The translations under genes were made by a program, and so were the position numbers. Below the pieces are notes generated by a model. It saw only the letters and a program-made list of their open reading frames with translations. It did not search any database and had not been told where the DNA came from. From Algoriphagus winogradskyi (GTDB taxonomy: Bacteria > Bacteroidota > Bacteroidia > Cytophagales > Cyclobacteriaceae): 64,000 bases of DNA. The stretch lies in contig NZ_FXUA01000005.1 of assembly GCF_900182815.1 (NCBI RefSeq), forward strand, positions 290,882-354,881, in the 5' to 3' direction. This document shows positions 18,188-28,408 of the stretch, piece by piece (within the stretch, counting starts at the first letter, position 1; every line of letters starts with the position of its first letter).

Positions 18188-18994
18188 ATGGCTAGTAAAA
18201 GCAACTCATTTTCAGCAACATTTTATACCAGCATAATGCCAAAAATTTATGGTATTGGTGCTGCAGTCGTTATTCTTGGTGCGATGTTTAAAATCCTAGA
18301 TTTACCATTCGCCAACTGGATGATTGGTATTGGACTAAGTACTGAGGCATTTATATTTTTCCTTTCAGCTTTTGAGCCACAGCATAAAGAGGTGGATTGG
18401 TCTAAAGTATATCCAGAGCTTGCTGGTGATACACCTGCAGCTCCAAGAGCGCAAAGAGTAGTAGCAGGAGGAGGCGATCAAGTTTCGCAAAAGCTTGACG
18501 AAATGCTAGCGAATGCTAAAGTTGGCCCTGAATTAATTGAGAGCCTTGGTAAAGGAATGCAAAATCTAGCAACCTCAGCTCAGAAGATGGGTAATCTTTC
18601 TGATGCAGCAGTAGCTACTAACGAATATGCAACGAATGTTAAATCTGCTGCTAAGACTTTGGTAGATATGAATGCTTCATATAGCAAAACTGCAGCTGCT
18701 TTGACTGAAATGTCTTCTGCTTCTCAGGACGCCAAAGCATATCATACTCAAGTAGTAACTGTAACGAAAAATCTTTCTGCACTTAATTCTGTCTATGAGA
18801 TGGAGCTTCAGGATGCCAATAGCCATGTTAAAACATTGAATAAGTTCTATGCTAACATGACGGCGGCTATGGAAGGTCTTACTGAAGCAGGTAAAGAAAC
18901 TCAAGCATTTAAAACAGAATTATCAAAATTGAATCAGAACGTAAGTTCATTGAATAAAATCTATGGTGGAATGCTATCCGCTATGAAAGGTTAA
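18188..18994 (+). CDS. gldL: Gliding motility / T9SS motor protein GldL
   Basis: This 268-residue inner-membrane protein has two transmembrane helices in the first 65 residues (PKIYGIGAAVVILGAMFKIL and NWMIGIGLSTEAFIFFLS). A long cytoplasmic helical tail, rich in Ala/Ser/Thr/Asn, follows. GldL pairs with GldM to form the proton-powered motor of T9SS and gliding. The conserved helix-2 glutamate implicated in proton flow is present in STEAFIF. The gene lies between gldK and gldM with short gaps (52 and 40 nt). Confidence 0.93.
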   Translation: MASKSNSFSATFYTSIMPKIYGIGAAVVILGAMFKILDLPFANWMIGIGLSTEAFIFFLSAFEPQHKEVDWSKVYPELAGDTPAAPRAQRVVAGGGDQVSQKLDEMLANAKVGPELIESLGKGMQNLATSAQKMGNLSDAAVATNEYATNVKSAAKTLVDMNASYSKTAAALTEMSSASQDAKAYHTQVVTVTKNLSALNSVYEMELQDANSHVKTLNKFYANMTAAMEGLTEAGKETQAFKTELSKLNQNVSSLNKIYGGMLSAMKG

Positions 18995-19034
18995 TTTCTC
19001 TTCAATTCATTTTAAAATCCATTAAAACTTAAAA

Positions 19035-20648
19035 ATGGCAGGAGCTAAAGAGACACCTAGACAGCGGATGATTGGTATGATGTACCTGGTTTTGACGGCC
19101 CTTTTGGCCCTACAGGTAAGCAACCAAATCCTCCAAAAATTTGTATTGATTAACGATGGAATGGAAAGGACTTCCCGAAATTTCATCAATAAAAACCAGA
19201 AAACGGTTGAATCGATAGAGTACACGGTAGATCAACAAGGAAACAAAGAAGTGGATGTGCCAAAAGTTGCTGCTGCAAACCAGATTCGAGAAGCTACAAA
19301 AGAAACCTTTGATTATTTGGAGCAGCTTAAGCAGGATTTGATTACGCAGTCCAATGCAAAAAATGACGAAGGCAACTACGTAAACGCGCAACTTAAAAAT
19401 ACAGAGATTACGGGTAATCTATTTGCCAATAATGGTAAAGGAGAAGAGATGAAGCAAAAATTAAATGCTTATCCTGCCAAGATATCCGAAATTTTAAGCT
19501 CAGTAGGACTTTCTGATCTCAAATTTGATGACATCGCTAAGGATGCATCTGAGATCGAGCTTTTCGCAAATGACAGAGAAGCAAGAAATAAGGACTTTGT
19601 TGCATTGAATTTCGTTAAATCTCCAGTTGGTGCTGTAATTGCTTTGATTTCACAATACCAAAACGAAGTTTTGAATATTGAAAGTGAGTCACTAACTGCG
19701 GTACAGAATACAATTGGTTCATTCTTTTTCAAAGCTGACGTTACTGAAGCAAGAATTGCTGCATTATCTAATGTTGTAGCAGCTGGTACAAAATTCGAAG
19801 CTGATATGTTTATCGCTTCAAGTTCAACAGCTTCAGTGCCGACTATGACTATTGATGGTCGTGCGGTGCCTGTAGATGCTACTGGGTTTGGTAAAATTGA
19901 ATTTAATGTAACTCCAGCTTCTGAGTATGATGATAGAGGATTAGCTAGAAGAGTAATCAACGGTGAGATTATCACCAATGTAGGTGGAGAAGATAAAGTG
20001 CTACCAGTTGAATATGAGTACTTCGTAGCTCAGCCCGTAATTAAAGTTTCCTCAGAAGTTGTACAACAGCTTTATGCGGATTGTGCAAATGAGCTTTTGA
20101 TTGAGGTTCCCGCTCTAGGAAACACTTATTCACCAGAATTCGCAGTAAGTAATGGGCAAGCTATTAAAGGAAATAAACCTGGTCAATTAACTGTAATTCC
20201 AGGTGCATCTGGAAAGGTAAATATTGGAGTTAGTAGTGGAGGAAATAAAATCGGTACAGTGGATTATGATATTAAGCCAGTTCCTTTGCCTAGCTTAGTA
20301 CCAGCTTCATCTAATGGTACTGAAATTGACCTAAGTCAAGCACAAGCAATCAGTTCTCTAATGGGACTTAAAATGCTAGCTAAGGCAGAACCAACTTTTG
20401 CTAGAACAATGGCAAAGGATGCTACCTTCGAGGTAACTGGTGGTGAAATGAGACTGTTGAGAAATGAAGTACCTAGACAAACTACGCCTATATCTAATGG
20501 CAATAGTTTAGCGATGCGTTCGTTATTGGAAAGCGCTAGAGCTGGAGATGTTGTGGTGTTTGAAATTAGACAAGTAACTAGGACAAATTTCAGAGGAAAT
20601 AAAATTCCTTCAGAATTAAGACAAGTTGTCACTATTCGAGTTAAGTAA
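19035..20648 (+). CDS. gldM: Gliding motility / T9SS motor protein GldM
   Basis: This 537-residue protein has one N-terminal membrane helix (MIGMMYLVLTALLALQVSNQ, residues ~11-30) and a large periplasmic region. The periplasmic part comprises a helical D1 (~35-220) and beta-rich D2-D4 domains. The opening AGAKETPRQRMIGMMYL is the family signature. GldM dimers cross the periplasm to link the GldL motor with the GldK/GldN ring. Arg in the helix N-terminal part and the family's length (~515-540) are preserved. It is third in the operon, 32 nt before gldN. Confidence 0.93.
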   Translation: MAGAKETPRQRMIGMMYLVLTALLALQVSNQILQKFVLINDGMERTSRNFINKNQKTVESIEYTVDQQGNKEVDVPKVAAANQIREATKETFDYLEQLKQDLITQSNAKNDEGNYVNAQLKNTEITGNLFANNGKGEEMKQKLNAYPAKISEILSSVGLSDLKFDDIAKDASEIELFANDREARNKDFVALNFVKSPVGAVIALISQYQNEVLNIESESLTAVQNTIGSFFFKADVTEARIAALSNVVAAGTKFEADMFIASSSTASVPTMTIDGRAVPVDATGFGKIEFNVTPASEYDDRGLARRVINGEIITNVGGEDKVLPVEYEYFVAQPVIKVSSEVVQQLYADCANELLIEVPALGNTYSPEFAVSNGQAIKGNKPGQLTVIPGASGKVNIGVSSGGNKIGTVDYDIKPVPLPSLVPASSNGTEIDLSQAQAISSLMGLKMLAKAEPTFARTMAKDATFEVTGGEMRLLRNEVPRQTTPISNGNSLAMRSLLESARAGDVVVFEIRQVTRTNFRGNKIPSELRQVVTIRVK

Positions 20649-20680
20649 TTCGAGTTTTGGATTAACATAAACGAATAATT

Positions 20681-21499
20681 ATGAAAAAGTATCTTCCAAA
20701 ATTAATCCTATCCTTGCTTATAGCCGGGGGATTTTCGCCTCTTGTGAGTCAGGCGCAAATTCCTGCTACAAGCGTTAGTCCATCTGGGTATGGGGATCGT
20801 CAGTTTGACATGGATACCATCTACTCTGCTAAAAGAATCAGAGAAGATGATAAAATGTATCAAATAGGTGTTTGGAGAAGGATTGATCTCCGTGAAAAGT
20901 ATAATATGCCTCTTTATGGCTCTGGAGATACCAAAAGTAATGGTATTGTTAATCAGATTTATGATGCTATCGTAGAGGAGAATGCTTTAGAAGTTTTCGC
21001 TGATGAGGATTTCACTCAGCCATTGTCAATAGCTGAATTTCAAGAGAATTTCTGGTTGAATGCAACTGGAGATAGTATCTTCTCAAAACAATTGTACTAT
21101 TTGGATTTTAAGGAAGATTTTGTTTTTGATAAACATCATTCAGACATGGTATTTGATATCAAATACCTTGAATTAGTCATGCCGTCAGAGACAAATTCCA
21201 ATGCAGGTCAGAAGACAATTGCTTTCATTCGTTACAAAGACTTCTACAATCATTTCAAAGATCATCCTGATGCTAGATGGATTAATTTTCAAAATCAGGC
21301 GAGGAGCTTAACTTATGATCAGGCATTTGAGACTAGGTTGTTTAGATCTGTGGTAAGAAAATTTACAAACTCTGAAGAAGCTTTGATTGCCGATTTAGTA
21401 GCTGTTGATCATCCTAATCCAGAGATGCAGGCTTATGTGGATGCGCTCAATTTTGAATACAAATTGCTAGAATATGAAAACTCCCTTTGGGAGTGGTAA
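20681..21499 (+). CDS. gldN: Gliding motility / T9SS ring protein GldN
   Basis: This 272-residue exported protein has a signal peptide (cleavage near SQAQ) followed by the GldN/PorN domain: KRIREDDKMYQIGVWRRIDL, VFDIKYLELV, KDFYNHFKDH and a C-terminal ELL-type helix (FEYKLLEYEN). It forms the periplasmic ring complex with GldK. The last gene of gldKLMN, it is followed at once by a strong terminator. No GldO-like duplicate lies beside it, unlike Flavobacterium johnsoniae. Confidence 0.92.
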   Translation: MKKYLPKLILSLLIAGGFSPLVSQAQIPATSVSPSGYGDRQFDMDTIYSAKRIREDDKMYQIGVWRRIDLREKYNMPLYGSGDTKSNGIVNQIYDAIVEENALEVFADEDFTQPLSIAEFQENFWLNATGDSIFSKQLYYLDFKEDFVFDKHHSDMVFDIKYLELVMPSETNSNAGQKTIAFIRYKDFYNHFKDHPDARWINFQNQARSLTYDQAFETRLFRSVVRKFTNSEEALIADLVAVDHPNPEMQAYVDALNFEYKLLEYENSLWEW

Positions 21500-21506
21500 T
21501 AAATAC

Positions 21507-21537
21507 AAAGGGGCTTTTTAAGCCCCTTTATTTTTTT
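21507..21537 (+). terminator. Terminator of gldKLMN, overlapping the uvrC stop
   Basis: A 10-bp stem (21507-21516 with 21520-21529) with a 3-nt loop is followed by a T-rich run to 21537. The stop codon of the convergent uvrC (21518-21520) lies in the loop and right arm. Confidence 0.88.
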
Positions 21538-23323
21538 CTTTCCATTCTATTAGTGCTTTTGCGCGACTAGCTCCTATTACTGCGGCTATTTCTTTCTCGC
21601 TTGCCTCATTGATCTTTTTTACTGATTTAAAATGACTCAATAAGTTATCAGCTGTGCTTTTACCTATGCCAGGGATAGCTGTCAGCTGTGTTCCAAAAGC
21701 ATTTTTACTTCGGATGTTTCTATGAAAGGTAATAGCAAAGCGGTGAGCTTCGTCCCGGATTCTTTGCAATAGCCTCAAACTCTCTGATTTCTTATCGATA
21801 TGAATAGGATAGGAATCTCCAGGGAAATAGATTTCTTCCAGTCTTTTGGCAATCCCAATAATAGGCATCTGCCCATATACACCCAATTCCTTGAGCGCCT
21901 CGACTGCCGATGATAATTGCCCTTTACCACCGTCTATTACCACAAGCTTTGGCATAGGCTTACCTTCGTCTAATAGACGCTTATACCTACGCCCTACAAC
22001 TTCTTTCATACTTGCAAAGTCATCTGGACCAACGACAGTTTTAATGTGATAATGTCGATATTCTTTAACAGCAGGTTTACCATTTAAAAAACAAACCATA
22101 CTAGCTACAGGATTAGTGCCTTGAATATTGGAGTTGTCAAAGCATTCTATGTGATCTGGTATTTCCGGCAAACTTAAATCTTGTTGCAGTTGGCGGATTA
22201 CTCGGTCTTTTTTATCCTGATTTAAGCCTACTAATAAAGCTTTTTCTTTTTTGTAATAAAGAGCATTTTTCAAGGATAACTCGATAAGCTTCTTCTTATC
22301 TCCAATTTTCGGATGGAATACATTCAATCCCTCTATCTGTTCTGTCAACTCGATATTTAGTAAGACCTCTTCGGCATCACTTTGGAATTGATCTTGAAGT
22401 CTAATTAATGCTGTGAGGAGCAATTGTTCGTCAGATTCATCCAGTCTCTTTTTTAGCTCCACGTTCTTTGATGTTATCAGCGCGCCATTTTTTACCCGCA
22501 TGAAGTTTACATAGGCATGCTTCTCATCAGACACAATTGTACACACGTCTAGATTGTTAATTGACGGGCTTGCTATTAGCGACTTGGCCTGGTACTTTTC
22601 AAGCAACTCCAATTTTTCCTTGAGTTTGTGAGCTTTTTCAAATTCCAGGTTTTCTGCATGTAGCTGCATTTCTTGTTTGAAATAAGCTTTTGCCACAGCA
22701 AGATTACCCTTTAGGATATGCTTTGCCTGCTCCAAATCTTTATTGTAATCAACCTCATTTTGTAATCCTACACAAGGCCCCTGGCAATTACCTATGTGGT
22801 ATTCTAGGCATACTTTATATTTTCCCTCAGCTATTTTATATGGGGATAAATCAAGTTTGCAAGTTCTTATAGTGAATAACTCTCGAATCAAGTCCAGTAC
22901 ATTATTCATAGCCTTCACACTGGCAAAAGGCCCAAAGTAAGTTCCTCTCCTAGGAATCATTTTTCTCGTAGGGAAGATTTGCGGGAAATTTTCTTTTGTT
23001 AAAAGCAGATAAGGATACGTCTTATCGTCTCGAAGTAAGATGTTATACTTCGGCTGTGACTTTTTTATCAAGTTATTCTCCAAAAGGAGAGCGTCAAATT
23101 CGCTGTCAACTAAAGTGATTTCAATTCTTCGTATTTCTTTGACCATCTTTCTGGTCTTGAGATTTACGCCTGTATTTTTGTTGAAATAACTACCAACCCG
23201 CTTTTTTAAGCTTTTTGCCTTACCAACATATATTAATTCATTCTCCTCATTGAAATATTTGTATACCCCCGGTTGATCTGGAAGCGTGAGGTGATCAGTT
23301 GGTAAAAAGGAAGAGGATTGCAT
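21518..23323 (-). CDS. uvrC: Excinuclease ABC subunit C
   Basis: This 601-residue UvrC makes the dual incisions of nucleotide excision repair with UvrA and UvrB. Its domains are in order: GIY-YIG nuclease (~15-95; GVYKYFNEENELIYVGKAKS), UVR interaction motif (~205-240), the RNase H-like 5' nuclease (~370-540; FDNSNIQGTNPVASMV, VVIDGGKGQL, RDEAHRFAI) and helix-hairpin-helix (~550-600; AIPGIGKSTADNLL). Length is normal. Its stop codon lies within the gldN terminator hairpin. Confidence 0.95.
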   Translation of the reverse strand: MQSSSFLPTDHLTLPDQPGVYKYFNEENELIYVGKAKSLKKRVGSYFNKNTGVNLKTRKMVKEIRRIEITLVDSEFDALLLENNLIKKSQPKYNILLRDDKTYPYLLLTKENFPQIFPTRKMIPRRGTYFGPFASVKAMNNVLDLIRELFTIRTCKLDLSPYKIAEGKYKVCLEYHIGNCQGPCVGLQNEVDYNKDLEQAKHILKGNLAVAKAYFKQEMQLHAENLEFEKAHKLKEKLELLEKYQAKSLIASPSINNLDVCTIVSDEKHAYVNFMRVKNGALITSKNVELKKRLDESDEQLLLTALIRLQDQFQSDAEEVLLNIELTEQIEGLNVFHPKIGDKKKLIELSLKNALYYKKEKALLVGLNQDKKDRVIRQLQQDLSLPEIPDHIECFDNSNIQGTNPVASMVCFLNGKPAVKEYRHYHIKTVVGPDDFASMKEVVGRRYKRLLDEGKPMPKLVVIDGGKGQLSSAVEALKELGVYGQMPIIGIAKRLEEIYFPGDSYPIHIDKKSESLRLLQRIRDEAHRFAITFHRNIRSKNAFGTQLTAIPGIGKSTADNLLSHFKSVKKINEASEKEIAAVIGASRAKALIEWKEKNKGA

Positions 23324-23332
23324 AGGCTAAAA

Positions 23333-23365
23333 TTAAAAAAAAACAGCCTTGGTGTAAGGCTGTTT
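23333..23365 (-). terminator. Intrinsic terminator after the PBP gene
   Basis: A 10-bp stem (23341-23350 with 23356-23365) has a 5-nt loop. The plus-strand A-run 23333-23343 gives a T-tract on the minus strand. It separates the PBP gene from uvrC. Confidence 0.85.
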
Positions 23366-23387
23366 TGGAAAGAGGATTTATATTTTT

Positions 23388-25694
23388 TTAAAAATCGTTC
23401 TTCTTTGCATCATAATCAAAGTCAGCAAAACGCTGACTTTCTTTTTCATAGACATCGCAATCTATTTCTATACTAAGAGGACGCTCAGGTCTTGGAAATG
23501 CACCCTTAGTATATCCTAAACTCTTGTCAGCATAAACTTTTTTCATGTAGTTCTGCCAAATAGGTCGGGCAGTCCTACCTCCTTGACCTTCATACCAACT
23601 TCTAAAGTGAATAGCGCGATCATCTCCACCTACCCATACTCCACTTACTAAGTCTTTACTTATTCCCATATACCAACCATCGGAAGCATTTTGGGTTGTT
23701 CCAGTTTTGCCTCCTAGCTCATTGTCTTGCCTCAATTCCCAATCCACACCCTGACTTGTTCCGCCGCTTTCTTCAAAACCACCTCGGAGCATATAAGTCA
23801 TTAAATAAGCATGTTCTTCGCTCATTGCCGGTCTCTTTTTAGCTGTGAATTGCTGAATTACGTTCCCGTTTTTATCCTCAATGCGGTCAATATAGAATGG
23901 GGTTGTATGCTCACCTTTATTGACAAAAGTCCCAAAGGCCCCCACCATTTCGAAAATAGAAACATCATTTACTCCTAGCGCCAAAGCTGGAACTTCTTCC
24001 AAATCACTTGTTACTCCTAATCTTCTTGCGGTCTCTACCACAATCTTAGGGCTTAACTTTTTCATCATATAGGCAGTAATAGAATTTACAGATTCTGCCA
24101 TCGCATGTCTGATAGTCATTTTCTTATAGGAGAATGTTCCGTCTGCATTGGAAGGACTCCATGCAGGTTGCCCTGGAATGTAAACTTCCACAGGCTGATC
24201 GATCACACTATAGCATGGACTGTAGCCATTTTCAATGGCTGCGGCATATACGAATGGCTTGAAGGTAGAACCAGGCTGTCTCTTAGCTCTAAGTACGTGG
24301 TCGTACTTAAAATACTTATGGTCCAAACCACCCACCCAAGCTTTGATTTGTCCCGTATGTGCATCCATACTCATAAAGCCAGTCTGAAGGAATTTCTTAT
24401 AATACCGCATGGAATCCATTGAGCTCATTAGGGTATCTATTTCTCCTTTTTCCCATGAGAATACCTTCATCTTCTTTTTCTCATTCAGCTTGAGATTGAT
24501 AGAATCTGTGTCGTTTCCGTAGCGTACTTTGAGTAAGCGGTAAGCTTCAGTTCTTCTTACGGCATCTTCGATGAAATTCGGGATAACACGACGGTGTTCA
24601 TCTATCCATGGGTCATTCTTACCCATTTCCTTATAGAATTTAGCTTGCAAGGTTGCCATATGATCTGCCACTGCATCTTCTGCGTATTGCTGCATGCGGC
24701 TATCAATAGTAGCATAAATTCTAAGACCATCTCCGTAAAGATCATATGCACTTCCATCGGATTTTAAGTTTTCCTTCGTCCATTTTATCAAATCTGCTTT
24801 GACGATTTCCCTGAAATATGTAGCTAATCCTTTATTTTGATTTGCTACACTATAGTTTAATTCAATGGGTAATTTGGACAGAGAATCATATTCAGAATCA
24901 GTTAATGCATCGTTCTTTCGCATTTGTGATAATACAGTATTACGTCTACGAAGTGAGTTCTCTGGATTGTAAACAGGGCTATAGTAGGTCGGAGCTTTGA
25001 ATAGGCCAACCAGAACAGCTGATTCTTGAACGGCAAGATCTGAGGGAGTTTTATTAAAAAAAGTCTTGGCGGCAGTTTTTATCCCAAATGCGTTAGATCC
25101 AAAATCGGAAGTGTTTAAATACAATGTTAGGATCTCATTTTTAGTGTAAGCTTTCTCCAATTGAGTAGCAACAATCCATTCTTTGGTCTTAATGATTAAC
25201 ATCCGCAGGCCAGGGATCGAGCTTAGCAAACCATTGCTGGCATCTGTTCTAGTTTTGAAAAGGTTTTTTGCGGTCTGCTGGCTAAGTGTAGATCCTCCAC
25301 CAGCATTCTGGCCAAGTAAAATTGATTTGACAAAAACCCGCATCATTGCTTGCATGTCGATTCCGGAGTGGTTCTCAAAACGTACATCCTCAGTCGAAAT
25401 CAATGCATTAACTAGATTTGGTGACAGGTCTTCATACTTGACAGGGCTTCTATTTTCACGGAAATACTGTCCTAGGAGCACCCCGTCCGTAGAATATAAT
25501 TCCGATGCAATTTCAGAATCTGGATTTTCTAAAGCTTTAAAGTCTGGTAGCGTTCCAAATAATCCTAGAAAGTTGATACTAATCATCCAAACAAAAAGGA
25601 TGAAACCAAAAAATCCTGCTATAAAGGCAATCCAAAGAAATTTTACAGTCTTGGTCACCCATGGGGAAGTTTGGGGTTTTGCTTTGTTACTCAT
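23388..25694 (-). CDS. Class A penicillin-binding protein (PBP1A-type transglycosylase/transpeptidase)
   Basis: This 768-residue peptidoglycan synthase has one membrane anchor (residues ~17-40). The GT51 glycosyltransferase (~65-240) contains STEDVRFENHSGID and GGSTLSQQTAKNLF. The transpeptidase has the STFK active-site serine (about residue 477), SVN (about 537) and KTGTT (about 660). It polymerises and cross-links the murein on the periplasmic face. Its ATG is 3 nt past the stop of the PorW/SprE lipoprotein, so the two are cotranscribed. Penicillin-insensitive variants lack one motif; here all three are present. Confidence 0.92.
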   Translation of the reverse strand: MSNKAKPQTSPWVTKTVKFLWIAFIAGFFGFILFVWMISINFLGLFGTLPDFKALENPDSEIASELYSTDGVLLGQYFRENRSPVKYEDLSPNLVNALISTEDVRFENHSGIDMQAMMRVFVKSILLGQNAGGGSTLSQQTAKNLFKTRTDASNGLLSSIPGLRMLIIKTKEWIVATQLEKAYTKNEILTLYLNTSDFGSNAFGIKTAAKTFFNKTPSDLAVQESAVLVGLFKAPTYYSPVYNPENSLRRRNTVLSQMRKNDALTDSEYDSLSKLPIELNYSVANQNKGLATYFREIVKADLIKWTKENLKSDGSAYDLYGDGLRIYATIDSRMQQYAEDAVADHMATLQAKFYKEMGKNDPWIDEHRRVIPNFIEDAVRRTEAYRLLKVRYGNDTDSINLKLNEKKKMKVFSWEKGEIDTLMSSMDSMRYYKKFLQTGFMSMDAHTGQIKAWVGGLDHKYFKYDHVLRAKRQPGSTFKPFVYAAAIENGYSPCYSVIDQPVEVYIPGQPAWSPSNADGTFSYKKMTIRHAMAESVNSITAYMMKKLSPKIVVETARRLGVTSDLEEVPALALGVNDVSIFEMVGAFGTFVNKGEHTTPFYIDRIEDKNGNVIQQFTAKKRPAMSEEHAYLMTYMLRGGFEESGGTSQGVDWELRQDNELGGKTGTTQNASDGWYMGISKDLVSGVWVGGDDRAIHFRSWYEGQGGRTARPIWQNYMKKVYADKSLGYTKGAFPRPERPLSIEIDCDVYEKESQRFADFDYDAKKNDF

Positions 25695-25697
25695 AGT

Positions 25698-28319
25698 TTA
25701 CTTATAAGCGGACTTAAAGAAAGCCCTATATTCTTCTAAATTTTTGCTTTTACTCAGTAATTGAAAGTTTTCTATCGATATCACAAATGAATTTGACTTT
25801 ACCTCATCAGGTAACCCTTCTGATTTGAATTCTTTTAGAAACTTACTGTAATATTCTTTTGCTTTTTCGCCATTCGAAAAAGGGCTAATAATCAAAATCG
25901 TGTTCTCTCTGTTGAAATTAAAATCTCCTGTTCTCAATCTTTCCTTAGAGAAATTCGACGCATGAAAATTCTCTATATCTGGTAAAAGACTTTTTGCAGT
26001 TTCAGGAAGAGTTGGATCCATCACAAGTGCAAAGATGTGCGTTGCCGCCTCATTGTATTTGAAAGGTGAAGAAGATACTCCTTCATTTTTTACTTTATCT
26101 TCCGAAGCCGTGTTCTCAATCTGTGTGGAATCTCCTTCTGCTAGTTCTTTTGGGTTGAGTTCTGCCAGCTCTTCTTGAGACAGCATAGGTTTTAGCATAT
26201 TCCTTGCCAATTCTACCAAACTTTTGTCTTCAGTATTTTCAATGTAATTTTCTAAGCGTTCTCGGTACTTAGCTTTACTTTCAGTTTTGCCCGTCACCAT
26301 AATGTCCAGAAGCAGTAATCGTTCCGTATTTCGAGTGAGAGGATATTCTTCGAGTGCTGATTTGATTATCGCTTTGCTGGCTTGATATTCCCCAGAATAG
26401 TAAGAATTATACGCCTGCTCGTATCTTTTGGAAGATTCTACATAGGCCAAATTTCCCGAGGCAGCATCTGGGTTGTTCACTGAAAAAGTGTATTGTGATT
26501 CTGGAAACTCTCGATTCAAACGGCTTACATATTGTTGGGAATTTCCTCCCAAATCTTTTTGTGCTAAATACAATAAATAATACGCTTCTGGCTTTCTTGA
26601 TGAAGCAGGGTAAACTCGAACTAAAGTTTCAAGGTTCTCAACACTTTGATCGGTTTCTTTTAGCTCAAAGTATAAGAGTTTACCTAACTCGAAGTATGAT
26701 GCTTCTAATTCTAGGTTTAGCGAAGCAATCTGTTCGGCTGTATTTGGGATTTCCGCCAACAAATTGTCTATGGTTGGCAATTGGCTTAGAAGACTTTCGT
26801 TTTCTGTGGCTATGGAGTCTCCTTCAGCAGGTTCAGGTATGGTCGGGGCAGAACTTTGGAAACTCATGGCACTTCTCCTCCAGTTATCCTGCAAAGGACG
26901 ATTACCCCAGGTTCTTCTAAAGTCAATAGCGCCCTGTTGCATGGCGACGCTATTGTCAAAGTAAAAGGATGAGCCAGTCCCCCTGTCATTGAAGGCTAAA
27001 AGATTGTCGAAAATACTTGTGCTTTTCGGTTTCTGAAGTTCCGCGGCCTCCCGCATGAGGCGTTCTTCTTCTGATTTAATGTAGTTTTCAGCGACTAGTT
27101 TCTGCTCTTCAGGAGTTAATTCCGCTAAATTCAGGAGACTGTCATTGTCTTGGATTCTCTCAAAATGAAAAACATATTGATCAAGAGACTCTTTTTGACT
27201 TGTGATTTGTATCGCTATTGGATCACTTTCATTAATGTAGGAAAGCGCAGAATCCAGGTAGTATTTGGTGGCTCTGTAATCTTTGAATTCAGATAAATTG
27301 ATATCTGCGAGCTTTTGATAAATATATCCTTTCACACGGGGGTTACTTCCGGGTTCTTTAGCTGCCTGATGAAGTAAATCAAGAGTAAGCTCTGTGTCCC
27401 CTTGTTTTTCTTCAAAAAGCGCCTTTTCATAAATGACTACATCTTTTAGGTCCTTGTTTTTAGGATCTTCGTATAGGTCATCGTAGTATCTGCGTACTTT
27501 TCTAAGATCCTTTGATGCATTTAGTTCAGCCACTTGTTGTGCATACAATTGTGCATAAAAACTACGCTCATAAGGAGGGTTTCCAGCTAGTGATTTTTCG
27601 TAATATTCATGGGCCAAGGCATCAAAACCTTCCCGCTGGTAGCGTTGGGCTAGTATAAAGTTGATTCGAGAGGCCTCTTTTTTGTCCTTCGAATATTCTA
27701 TTGCTTTATCTAATGCACCGATTACGCCACTCTTATCGCCTCTTTTCTCATAGTAATAGGCCAAGGTTCGATAAAGCTCATATCTGTTTTCTTCTGAAAT
27801 ATCAGTTTCCTTGGAGAGGTAATCAATAGTGAAATTCGCATTTTCAACTTCCCCTTGATCTACATACAGCCGTAGCAAAGTGATTAGAGTCTGATGGCGC
27901 AAATCATCACTTTTTGAATTTACATTGATGTACTTGAACGTGTTCTGTGCATCGTCAAAATGCGATTGATAATAGTCAAGCTTGCCAAGAATGTAATAGC
28001 TATCATCTACCCAATTGCTGATTTTATGCCATTCTATGGCTTTTGATGCGAGTTCTCTGGATGATTGAAGCTTCTCGGCATTTGCTTGAATAGTTGCTGA
28101 ATCAAGAGGAATAAAGACAGGGAGAATCTGGGTATAGTCTTCTTTATAATTTTTAAAAACTTCAGATTCTACCTCTTTCAGCCTAACATCAGCTAGGTAA
28201 TAAGCATTAAAATGAGCAGTGACATTATGAAATGTCCTGTTTGTAAAGGTGTTGCGCTCGGATGAGCATGCCCCACTAAAAAGTAAAATGATTAATGCTA
28301 GCTTGGAAAATCTCCTCAT
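25698..28319 (-). CDS. T9SS TPR lipoprotein PorW/SprE
   Basis: This 873-residue lipoprotein has a lipobox FSGAC (Cys about residue 18) and the family opening NRTFHNVTAHFNAYYLADVR. Many TPR-like helical repeats follow (~60-360 and ~540-720). SprE/PorW is needed for T9SS secretion and gliding and is reported to link the inner GldKLMN core to the outer-membrane translocon. The arrangement with the downstream PBP gene (3 nt gap) suggests coupling of the secretion system with wall synthesis. A low-complexity Glu/Ser segment near 735-765 separates the TPR part from the C-terminal domain. Length agrees with the family. Confidence 0.87.
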   Translation of the reverse strand: MRRFSKLALIILLFSGACSSERNTFTNRTFHNVTAHFNAYYLADVRLKEVESEVFKNYKEDYTQILPVFIPLDSATIQANAEKLQSSRELASKAIEWHKISNWVDDSYYILGKLDYYQSHFDDAQNTFKYINVNSKSDDLRHQTLITLLRLYVDQGEVENANFTIDYLSKETDISEENRYELYRTLAYYYEKRGDKSGVIGALDKAIEYSKDKKEASRINFILAQRYQREGFDALAHEYYEKSLAGNPPYERSFYAQLYAQQVAELNASKDLRKVRRYYDDLYEDPKNKDLKDVVIYEKALFEEKQGDTELTLDLLHQAAKEPGSNPRVKGYIYQKLADINLSEFKDYRATKYYLDSALSYINESDPIAIQITSQKESLDQYVFHFERIQDNDSLLNLAELTPEEQKLVAENYIKSEEERLMREAAELQKPKSTSIFDNLLAFNDRGTGSSFYFDNSVAMQQGAIDFRRTWGNRPLQDNWRRSAMSFQSSAPTIPEPAEGDSIATENESLLSQLPTIDNLLAEIPNTAEQIASLNLELEASYFELGKLLYFELKETDQSVENLETLVRVYPASSRKPEAYYLLYLAQKDLGGNSQQYVSRLNREFPESQYTFSVNNPDAASGNLAYVESSKRYEQAYNSYYSGEYQASKAIIKSALEEYPLTRNTERLLLLDIMVTGKTESKAKYRERLENYIENTEDKSLVELARNMLKPMLSQEELAELNPKELAEGDSTQIENTASEDKVKNEGVSSSPFKYNEAATHIFALVMDPTLPETAKSLLPDIENFHASNFSKERLRTGDFNFNRENTILIISPFSNGEKAKEYYSKFLKEFKSEGLPDEVKSNSFVISIENFQLLSKSKNLEEYRAFFKSAYK

Positions 28320-28408
28320 GAGTTGTTTTGCCCAATTAAAGTAGCAAAATAGGTCTTTTGATTTACTTAGTGAACGAAATCGCTGTTCTATTATTTTTGG
28401 ATTTTATA

